Both the position numbers and the translations under genes were made by a program. Below, piece by piece: positions 53,936-64,000 of a stretch of DNA of 64,000 bases (position 1 is the stretch's first letter; every line of letters starts with the position of its first letter). A model generated the notes under the pieces. It had not been told where the DNA came from. It saw only the letters and a list, made by a program, of their open reading frames with translations, and made no database searches. Source of the stretch: Allacma fusca (Eukaryota > Arthropoda > Collembola > Symphypleona > Sminthuridae); contig OX359250.1 in NCBI GenBank assembly GCA_947179485.1, positions 15,606,539-15,670,538 of the forward strand, in the 5' to 3' direction.

Positions 53936-56800
53936 GAGCCCCTGCATAGTCAGAAACTTCAATTCTTATAACAAAACCTATATTACCTGTCACATGGCAC
54001 TTTAACTTTTGATACGAACATGGACACACGCACCTAAACACAAATACAGAATAACCCAATGCCTATTCCCTGTGTAGTCACCTTGCCAATATAGAGACAG
54101 TGGTTGTAGTCTCAACCATATGTACACTTTCCAATAGGTACACTGACTTCAAATGGAAATCCACTCCAAACCGACAGAACAACAACGACTCAAACTTGTG
54201 TATAGTGTAGTGACTTGGAATACCTTGAGGCTCATTATTATATTGTGCTGTATTCCAAGTGTATACGGACTTGGGAACAAATGAGGAGCAGTGAGAGCTA
54301 AATAGAATCTGAATAAATGAACCCCTAGCTACAAGGATAAAATCATGTTCAAATTACTTGGTTTTAAAATTCAAGCCTTGATCAAATTCTAAAGGCTTGT
54401 TTTTTTCGGGTGAGAACGGTAATTAATATTCCTAATAGCACAGCCTCCTTCACGAAATGTCATCGCCGTCTCCTACTACCAGTGACTGTGGTGCTATTTT
54501 CCAATGTGGCAAAAAGATTCTGCCACGAGCAGACATGTAATGTACATAAATACTAATCCAAAGGAAATTACCATTTACTGCATTAATTACAGCTCAATTG
54601 ATACGGAGAAATTAACTTGTTTTCTTAAATACCTCCGAAGGAAAGGAGAAGGGGGTGTATTATTATTAAAATCCATTAATAATAAATTTGGTCATTATGT
54701 CTCAAGGGTTTCCTTTCCTCCGGTCGCAATAATGTCTCATTTAGAAATGAGGCATCTAATAGTTGTTATGCAATGATGCCTTTTCACATACACACATACT
54801 CACAAAAAAAATGAATTTTTTCTTCATAGCCAGGGAGAAGCTAACTCCATTGAATTTAATTTTCAACGGTAACTTACACATTAAATATTTACTCTCAGCA
54901 AATACTTTATTATGTTGAAGGGGGGAAAAAAACATTTTTTTTTGGAGTTCAGGAAGCCTAAAGTTCAATTACACGGGAGTAGTACAATGTGTAGGATATG
55001 TGTGTATGAAATCATGTTAGTATGAATGCTTGTGTAGTTTACTGTGCATTCCTTTCGTGGCATAAACGTCTTGGAATTTATTCATATCTTTGACTTATAT
55101 ATTAGCTGAATTGTTAAAGATCCTCTCGAGGAGTCGGTACCTGTGTCATAGATTTCAAGGAAGGTAGGTCTTACAAAGTCCCTCATATACATAGAAAACT
55201 TGACGACATTAAAAAATGCACACTACAGATTGTTCAAGGAGTTAAAGCCAAAAAGTAACATGTTTTGGGGCGGTCACAAACCAAAAAAAAACATCCCCTG
55301 TGAGCAATCGTATGGGCTTCTTTTGTTGTGCTCCTACGATGTTCATAGAGGCTAGTTTTCTATATAAAGTTCTCACTTGCAACAATTAATGCAATTTCTA
55401 CGGACATGATAGGCAGACAAGCATCGGGCTCAGCTTTTTTTTTTTTACCGGCCATCTCATATATACTCAACTCATCTTCTTTATTACGCTTCTCCTGGCT
55501 TATCCACAAGGTGTGTACCGTATTTATTAGCAAGCAGGAGTCTCTCCACGAGTCCAGGGGCTATATGCTCATCACCCAGGCAATTTAAAACTGATCTAAT
55601 GTGAATGGTTTCCAGAGATAGACTTGTGGGCTTGCTGGTTTCTCCTTGCTTTTATGTTCATATATCAATACCACCAGAATATAAAAGGACTCGCTCGCAT
55701 GCACACCTATCAGATCCGTATAGCCCTTCATTACACATTACAACAAGGAGAAGAATGAAAAAGTCGCATATGAAGAGGTTCGTGTACAGTTGACGTAATA
55801 AGTTTCGTCTCGGTATTGCAAATTGTATACAATATACAATGTAATTACATAATACCACGTCAAGGTACTTTCAAGATTATATGCCCCTAAGAATAACTCA
55901 GGGATACTATGATGGTCGACGCATTTACTATTTCTCCTGGGTTATTAAAATCTGACCGGTACTTAAAAAAAAACTGAAAAAGAAAAATGTATTTTCTTGA
56001 AAGCATTTTCTTTTCTAATGCCTCTATATAGTATATGAGTCCTTACCACATATATTCGAGTCACATTATGGAGAGATGGTCGTGTGCAGAAATGTGAAAA
56101 AGAGGAAATACTTCTTTGAACGAGGATACACACCAAATGTATTTATTTAGGTTTCACGCTATTCAACAGCTAACGACGTTGGGATGGCAAAAACTAAGGA
56201 CAGGGGATGACTTAGGATAAACCATTTGCCTTACCCTTTTATACAAAATGCATTAAGCTAGACTCTGCAGGTCTAACAGCCTCTCGGACATTTTTATGGA
56301 CAAAAACTTTTCATCAGACTGTACCATATCAAGTTCTTTTGCACACATGTAGATATATGTACATACATGTGTATTGTGAGGGAAGGGAAGACTCGAGATG
56401 TGTTGTACAGTGAATGGGAGAGAGGAACGCATAGAGGCAGGTGACGGGGACGGGATACAAGGTATAGTAGATGAGATTTGGAGTTGCTAAAAGCTTGAAT
56501 TAGCTTTTGACTTGAAGAAGCTGCACTTCTGGCTTTAAAGTGACCAATTGTTTCATGGTTTAACACGTTGGAAAAACAATGAACTACAGTCAATAAGTGT
56601 TTCTCGTGTGCCTTGCATCATCCCTTAAATCTCCCGATAGTAAGTAAATAAAATTGAGTATTGAAAAAATTAAAATACAAAGTTGAGGAGAATATATAGA
56701 AAAAAAATTACAACAACGTCCGGCTGGCAAACTTTGTTTTTGAATGACATACATGCATATGAGATTAACAGCCCATCTGTCTTCTCCCTTGGTTGTTCCT

Positions 56801-56824
56801 GTGTGTGTGTGTATGTGTGTGTGT
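56801..56824 (+). repeat. (GT)n microsatellite
   Basis: About 24 bp of TG repeats with one interruption. Confidence 0.9.
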
Positions 56825-58728
56825 AGTTACATATGCATAAGAATGAAAATGTACTCTAAAAGAAAACTTGTTTTGCAGCTATTTCCCAATGTTGCATTAT
56901 TGTTGATATTCAAGTAGAGTCTAAAGTGTCTGAGAAGTTGAAGACATAACTCCAATATGGAGCTTGACTTGAGTATGTATCAGTCAGCTTAAATAATATC
57001 CATCTAATATATTCGGACATCCCGTTTTCTCTCACATTAAAGAATTCTTTTGAAAATTGTTGATTATTTTACGTACACATGAGATATAGGCACTCTCTAA
57101 CAAGAGGTGCAAAATGTAACCAAAGCTCCTTTCTTTTAAGGATTCGTCTGCCTGCCTGTCTCTGTTGTTGTGAGCAACTGGATGACCAGGAGGGCATCAT
57201 CATAGGATATGTTGTGGTGTTCACATTACAAAAACCTCCAAGTCCTTTCCTTCTTATTTCTTCATATGCTCTCAAGTATACAACTCAAGCCGGCTGTTTC
57301 AAATGAAATCACTCCAAACCAATGGCCAAAGCGCACTGGTTTCATTGATGTCTCCCGGCGGCTTTGGGGGATGCCGTTAGTGAACAAAACTATGCAATTT
57401 GTAAATCGGAATTCAATTTCTGTGATAGAAATTAATCGCATAAATTTGCAATCAGTTTATATCCTTGTAGTTATTTTGTTTAACAACATTTTTATAAAGT
57501 CATGAAACATTTTTTTTTTCTCTTAATCGTCTTGCCCCTTTCCTTGTTTCTGGTTCAAGTATGCCTGCTCTGCTTTCAGGTATGTTTTCTCGTGGGACAT
57601 ACTTAGTAGGTACAAAAATGGTATTGGAATCAGGATCAAGTAATTATGTATTTGGAATATCAACTGAAGGCTCAAATTTCTGATCCATTTGAGTTGCACA
57701 CTCATGTCCTTACGATTGTGAGCCTAGAGAGTAGGAACTACTTCAGAAGAAGCTTGTATGTAAATAATGTGGGTTCACTATATATCTATTATTTATATTT
57801 AGATGGATATATCTATAAATATATAAGTATATATGTAATTACATACACAAGTAGGTACACAATGCTTTGACTACAGAGCCCAAGTATCAACATATTTGCA
57901 TTGCAGGTAATCCTCCACAGATTATACTACTTACAGAATTGATTTCAAGAAAGTTGCCAGAATGCATGAAGCGAGTCAAGAGAAACGTGAAGAGTTGGAG
58001 GAAAATTAGCAAAATTGCAGTCTCGTGGACTGTCGGATTAAGACCTAATAAATGATTATGGGAAAATTGGAAAAGCATAGTTACTGTTACTAGAGAACAG
58101 GAATAAGATTTGTCCACATTGCGAATTTGTTTATTCAATAAAGGATAATGAGTGTCATTAGAGCAAATGCTGATATATTTATTCAAAGATAATTACAAGT
58201 ATAGCATGTTGAGGAGAGAGCGAAGTTCATAGAATGATACAGGTATGATCGAGTACATGATTAATATTCATAAAGGGTAGTGCTATGAGAACTCTCACAA
58301 GAACAGTGGAACATCAGCAGGAGCAGGATTGCAATAAAAAGAGAGGCCATGGAGCCCCACCTTAAGTCATGGTTAATGTTATGATTGCATAGTCACCGTG
58401 ATAAGATTGAAATATTCAGTATCCTTATTCTCATTTACCTTCAACGGTCTATTAGAACCGATTAAAATATTTGATATCGATCATTCGTTTACGGAGAGAG
58501 GGTCTCAATGTACAGAAATTAGTTCATTGGATTTAAATACTTGTTAACGTTGCTTTTGCCAAACATAATATATTTAATTATTTCTGTGTCCTCCCGTCCT
58601 ATCCTAAAAGTATTTTATGTGTGGAGTGATCCGAGGGAAGGTATGCTGATCGAAATGAATGATGAACCCTGCCCTACTCTTAATCCATTCAATTTTCTCT
58701 CTGTTGTTGGCATTTACGATTTCATTTA

Positions 58729-58747
58729 ACTATATATATATATATAT
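58729..58747 (+). repeat. (TA)n microsatellite
   Basis: Short perfect TA run. Confidence 0.85.
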
Positions 58748-59226
58748 GTTCCATTTTGCTTAATTTCATCCCCAAAGTTAACCTTTTGCATGTAAGTACA
58801 ATATCACACTGAGAAGGGAATTTTTTTTATTGTTACCACATACGGAAGATACCGGCTATGTTGGCATGATTGCCAATCTCGCACATATTTTCAGGCTAGC
58901 ATTTTTTTCCTTCTCTTGACATAATCTTGAGTTGTATCAAATTTTCTAAGCTCACTCTCTGTCGAGTCTCTCCTTGAAAGCATGTAATATAACTAGTTAC
59001 TATCATATTGGTGTACGTACAGACGTCACCGGAGAGTATCCTTACAGTCAGAAAGGAATATCCTCAATTAAAGCCTTGATTGAGTAAGCGACTAAAGTTT
59101 ACGTTTATCAAGTGATTCAACAGAATTTATAACACAGGCAAGCAACTTTAACCTTTTACTACCTGAACTTCTAAGCACAGTTTTGTTGACCTATAAATTT
59201 TTGTACGAGAGGAACCACTTCAAGAA

Positions 59227-59255
59227 AGAGAGGGAGAGAGAGAGAGAGAGAGAGG
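59227..59255 (+). repeat. (GA)n microsatellite
   Basis: About 29 bp, mostly GA dinucleotides. Confidence 0.9.
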
Positions 59256-61549
59256 GGATACAAGGAAAATTACATATGCACACATGGGCATTGGGCCTGC
59301 GTAGGTACGAAAAATCTTTGCATATTCACTTCACAATCCTCTTTTATTCACTAAGGTCATTTTCCCCCACTCCTTCCTTCCCTCTGATTACCTCTGCACA
59401 TTTATGAATAATAAATAGAAATATTATTTACAATACCATTCCTTCAATAAATCTTACTAAATGTCCATTTTATAATTTTTTATTGTCAGAGCTGTCACTC
59501 TGTGTAATTATCCAAAAAGCTTTCTATTTAGTTTGCAATTTTACCCGTGGAACGTCACGCTGTAGAGCGAATTTCCAAATCCAAACCATCCACCATAAAC
59601 AATGACAAGGGGGGAAAAAAATCTAAATTAATATTTTCTCCCGAGTTTAATTTTCTAACCACTTGCTGTATACTGACCAAAATGAAATGTACTCAATATA
59701 ATTATTATTATTCGCAAAGAAAACTGCAGGACGCTCATGATTGAATAATTTCCAAACTGGGTCTAAAGAGTTTCTATGCCATTACTCTACAAGGAATAAA
59801 CAGGATTTGTTAGAATTGCATCGGGTGGACTTATTAAGAAACGTGAATACTTTGTTGGCTCTAATACTTCGTAATAGTGTAAGAGACTATGGGCAAAAGA
59901 AAATTAGACAAGATCCAAGATTACAAAAGGTCATAAAATCCTTGTTCTTTCCATGTAACGTCGAGACTTTAATGTTGTCATTGGTACGTGTCACAGAACA
60001 TAATGACTTTGTAGAATTAATTTTCGAAAGTCAAGCATGTGCATAATATTTATCTCGCACCCGCAGCTCCATAATAATTGAATTCCCCTTTGCATATATA
60101 TCCATCCTCACTGCAGATTAGATACAGTTAATTTTTTCCCTCAAAACAATAATAATAATTCATTTTTTCCCATAGTCATTTACAAGTCTTTACTTCCCAT
60201 TACAAAATTGTTTAAGGGAGTCGAGTCCAAAAAAAACGTACGGGTATTAAGTTGTACATGGATGTTTACAAGGGAAGGTTGATGAGGTAGAAGGAAATGT
60301 TTTCGTAAGTAAATCCGGCTCTTGAAGTGATGTGAATCAAGGAGTGAGAGGATTAATATAAAGGAATTTTTTCAGATCTCACTCAATTTCAGGGATTTTT
60401 ACCTCCATCTAGTTCACGCCAGCCTGTACAGACCATAGTTAAAGTTGATCTTGGACGATGCAAGATCTTTAACCCTGCGTGCTTAACACAGTAAATGTCA
60501 ATAAGAACGTTAGTAATTTTCGATAGGAACGACAGGGCAGGAAGTGTACACGAAGCTCGTGTTTGCACTAGCTGAACAATTGGTGAACATGACTCATGAA
60601 CGAAAAGGATTTTCAGCACACATCTGCCCCATACACACATCATTGGAGTATCTACTTGTTTCACTATACGGATGCAGTATGTTGTTGGGGGACTCCGTTT
60701 AAATTGCACTACGGATCTGAGAAGATGAAGCCCGACGCATATCCACATATTATCACTACTGGTCAGTCTAGTTGTAAACATACGTCAGGGACAGTTAAGT
60801 TTTACGTGAAAAATGCAATTAAACTACGTACATCTTGTGAAGACCCATTGAAACACCTGCAATTAAGCTACTTATGTGTACATACTCTATCATTATTAAC
60901 TTGGAGTCCTCTTCTTTTTCTATGTTACTAGTGAGTTACTTTACGTGTTCAGAAAGATGAAAAAAAAAATAGGTAGAAATGAAGCATGCAACTTCCTTAC
61001 ACACACACATGTTCCTCTCCCCTATACAGATACTAGCGTGGTTACTTTGTGTCTGTAAGTTTGCTGACTCTTCCTACCTACATACATATGTATCTATATG
61101 TGACTATACTAGAAGTGTAGGGTTTATTGTTACTCTTCCCAACTCTGACACGTAAAACATGCATTAAAAAACTTATTTTATCATAAAATGAATTTTAAAA
61201 AACTGAAGTTGCGAGCGTTAAAGACGTTCATAATCCTAATTCGAAACCAATACTTCTTTGATAGCGGTTACTTTTTACAACTGGCTTTCCTCTCCTTGTA
61301 TCCTCTCCCCATGTTATAGCTATTATGATCTCACATAAGAGTAATCGTCATGAAACGTAACGTAGGTTGCATTAAGCTGAAGTACGATACTGTACATCAT
61401 ACTTGAACTCATATAATATTCTATGCCTGTCTTCCCCACTAACGTTTGTGCCAGTTTAATTAATATCAAAGAATTACGCATGGGAACAACTAGCCAGGTG
61501 ATACGAAACTAGTCATAACTATATCTCGCAGAGATTAAAAGGAAGGAGT

Positions 61550-61570
61550 GAGGGAGAGAGAGAGAGAAAG
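61550..61570 (+). repeat. (GA)n microsatellite
   Basis: About 20 bp of GA dinucleotides. Confidence 0.85.
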
Positions 61571-62355
61571 AAGATTGGCAACTGGGTCTGATTCCCAAAC
61601 AAATACACCCAGGTATATAGCATGCATTGGGCTTATTGGGTATCTCCAAGCAAGTCATTCCTGGGCTGATGTACTCCTATGCCATCCGGTTCATGCTTAC
61701 ATGTTATTACTATGCCGTTTTGAGGAGTGTGCATACAGGGCAAAATTACTATTGTAAAAAAAACAACATTATGTTCTACATTTGCTACACGTAGTTAAAA
61801 CACTTGAGAGCAAGAGGAGCTGAGATAAGCACGACATAGAGCGATGAGAGGACTGAGAGAGTAAGAATTAATATATTAAGACTTTGCCACCAACAACCCC
61901 AATGATCCCCGCTTGCATAAGGACGGAGCTGATTACCGTACTGAGTGGATCAAGTTGTGTATTATCGCAGCAGAAGTTGATGTAGTAGCACCAGTAAACT
62001 ATAATAAAGAAAGTATCATTTTGACAGTCAGAACATTTTCGCATACATTAATACAACGTTGTAAATAATTTGTGGATGTTCCACTCCAATGCCAGATAAG
62101 TTGGAACTGGACTATACGAGGGAAGTTATGATGTTCCTATTGAATGCAAATTACTCACACTTGAAGGTAGTTATTGTGAAATTAGTTTAATAAATTGTGT
62201 TGAAATGGGTGTTGGGCATTGAAGGAGCATATGGAGCTCAAATCAGTTTTTAAACACCCAGACTTGTATCATTTACGGACACGTATTATGTTCATCCCTA
62301 GTTTATGTGATTGTTTCAAAGGGGGTTTTCTCTAACGAGGATTATCAAGTTGACT

Positions 62356-62373
62356 CGTCTCTCTCTCTCTCTC
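62356..62373 (+). repeat. (CT)n microsatellite
   Basis: About 18 bp, less than 60 bp upstream of a long (GA)n tract of opposite purine/pyrimidine sense, so the two could pair. Confidence 0.85.
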
Positions 62374-62426
62374 CCTAGGAAATCTACCACTGAATGGCCC
62401 AAACATACTTAGAACTTAGTCCCGGT

Positions 62427-62429
<3 letters not shown>

Positions 62430-62489
<60 letters not shown>
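62430..62489 (+). repeat. (GA)30 microsatellite
   Basis: A 60-bp uninterrupted GA tract, the longest in the window. It can bind GAGA-type factors or form triplex DNA. The frame reading EREREREREREREREREREP here is an artefact of the repeat. Confidence 0.97.
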
Positions 62490-62491
<2 letters not shown>

Positions 62492-63280
62492 GGGGCTAAA
62501 AAAAATGATGTGGCAGAGTGTGAGTACTAATGTGCATTTGCTGGAAATACTGGGATTGTATTACACAAAGGTGAGAGAGGTGTTTTGTTGTGAGTGTGAC
62601 GTGGTACTCCGGCTCTGGGATTTGAGTAGGCCCTCCTGGGCGAGATTAATGACAAGATAAATGGCAACAATTTGCACTGTAGGAGGCTAAAAGGACTGGG
62701 AATAGTGAGTCGCCCAGCTATTCTTTAAGATGAAGGAATGCGTGTAATGTGGTCAAATTGTATGGTTCTGTCAAACTTGTCTTTGTACAAAACCATTGTA
62801 TGATTACATACCATTCCTATTATTTTATTATCAAGTAATAAGAGTTTTACACTCTCTCGCACATAACCCGCAATACCATTACGCTGCCAAAAGTTCTCGC
62901 TCTCTACAACTTTAAACGTGTTTCTGTGGTTACAATTTATAAAATTACAATTATTTACCTCTCCCGTTCACTCTTGTCCCATTCACTCTCCTATGCTCTG
63001 CTATTGCTCTTGCACTCTCCGTGCTTGTAAGTGTGTGTGTGTCGTTTTTTTTCCACAACTATTACGCAACGCACGAAATACCTGTGTACATTCGAAGACT
63101 TTGAGCTTCATCTTAAATTCTTGTTATTATTTTCAAATCTGGCAGAGATATGACTCAAGTCACACTAAATCACAATTTTGGGATAATTTTGCACTCACTT
63201 CAGAAATGGATAGATTCTTTCCTCGCATTCGCTCGTAATTGCTATAGATTATGATTTTAATTTGGTAATCTCATGCACAC

Positions 63281-63303
63281 CTCTCTCTCTCTCTCTCTCT
63301 CTC
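63281..63303 (+). repeat. (CT)n microsatellite
   Basis: About 23 bp of CT dinucleotides. Confidence 0.9.
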
Positions 63304-64000
63304 CATCTCAAAGTCTCGTGTTTTCCCCTCTAAACAGTAATCTTTGTTTGTTTATGCATGCAGAAATTACATGGACCCTGCACCTTTCCAAAAGTATAGG
63401 CTGCATGTGGGCCCCCATATACATATGCATTATATCTCTCTACCACATTCCAATATTGACGGAGAAAAGGATTTCTCATATTAGAAATTCCAATTGACGT
63501 TTTCGCGTGTCAATTCAATGGAGGGATCACGAACAACCAGTCAAATATCTTCACACTCTAGGTCGAGATTATCATTTAACAACCAAGTCCGTACTTGACC
63601 GTCAATGCAAATAGTTCTTGTTCTTGAGTCTTAATCTTAATTCCTGTTGTTGGAATGTTCAACTGGGGGCAACACATCACAGGAGCCTTCACTGGGATAT
63701 GCCATGCCATTCAGAACAAAATTAACGTTATAAATACATCCTGTATGTCTGAAATGACTTGTATGATCAATGCACATTGACTGCTCGGACAAGTGACTTG
63801 AAATTCCCAAGTGATGTATGGCACGAAAAATCAGAAATTGTAGGGTTTACGAGAGAACGTGAAATATATTTATTTTAGCATTTCTTCATATTGCCTACAT
63901 CCATATTGTATATAAGTAAAGGGGTGTTCACACCACAGAAAATTAGAAGACAATTTTTCCACTTCAGTTCGTAGGAAAATTGCCCGAAAGATTCTATTGT

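Larger units (their letters stand above)
53936..64000. other. 10-kb stretch with no convincing gene
   Basis: Frames of 100-130 codons exist at 59741-60046 (plus) and 60389-60781 (minus), but they have no recognised domain and no splice or homology support. The region is AT-rich with many purine/pyrimidine dinucleotide repeats. It could be intergenic, or a large intron of a gene whose exons lie outside the window. Confidence 0.45.

Noticed and set aside
59741-60046. 101-codon plus-strand frame with a helix-like segment
   Set aside because: It starts at a non-ATG codon and has no acceptor of good quality and no known family. Worth a database search but not reportable as a gene.
60389-60931. 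Overlapping 130-codon minus and 111-codon plus frames
   Set aside because: Mutually overlapping, Cys-rich, without domain or splice support.
62394-62660. Frame beginning MAQTYLELSPGI and running through the (GA)30 repeat
   Set aside because: Most of the apparent protein is the Glu-Arg repeat from the microsatellite; the rest has no recognised feature.

Overview
The window looks like nuclear DNA of an animal, most likely an arthropod outside the flies. It is AT-rich, its introns are mostly 60-600 bp with GT-AG borders, and the genes belong to animal families (KDM7, SAPCD2, Snail, KIAA1549). KDM7 is, as far as I recall, absent from Drosophila. I cannot name the species. Every exon model below was built by hand from open frames, splice consensus and phase arithmetic.

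Layout. 1-6.4 kb is a nest of repeats: an exact 164-bp direct repeat, a 1.25-kb inverted-repeat element with a TACTCG-rich core and an inner hairpin, blocks of TAGGAAGG and GAAGG words, and a 762-bp foldback element flanked by the 8-bp direct repeat CCAGTTGC. 8.7-16.5 kb (minus) is a KIAA1549-like membrane protein gene. 21.6-23.1 kb (plus) is a five-exon gene I do not recognise. 24.9-29.5 kb (plus) is a complete 16-exon KDM7/PHF8 histone demethylase gene. 32.7-35.0 kb (minus) is an RPUSD4 pseudouridine synthase gene, divergent from SBDS at 35.8-36.9 kb (plus). 38.0-38.9 kb (plus) is a Snail-family zinc-finger gene. 40.9-46.9 kb (minus) is a SAPCD2 homologue with a very long, low-complexity, polyglutamine-bearing first exon. 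50.2-50.7 kb (plus) is a small Gly/Gln-rich gene of unknown family. 51.2-52.2 kb (minus) is the 3' part of an unrecognised gene. 52.2-64 kb shows no convincing gene, but has a probable tRNA-derived SINE and many (GA)n/(CT)n microsatellites.

Functional links. The only pair that suggests shared control is RPUSD4 and SBDS, which are head to head with 837 bp between start codons and serve mitochondrial and cytosolic ribosome biogenesis respectively. KDM7 (chromatin), Snail (transcriptional repression) and SAPCD2 (spindle orientation and polarity) are developmental regulators, but nothing in the sequence shows that they work together.

I found no prokaryote-style system, CRISPR array or clearly new pathway. 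The most unusual material is the family of word-built foldback repeats at the left end, a one-base reading-frame conflict inside the KIAA1549-like gene, a phase-supported GC-AG intron in that gene, and a possible SNAG-like peptide upstream of the Snail gene.
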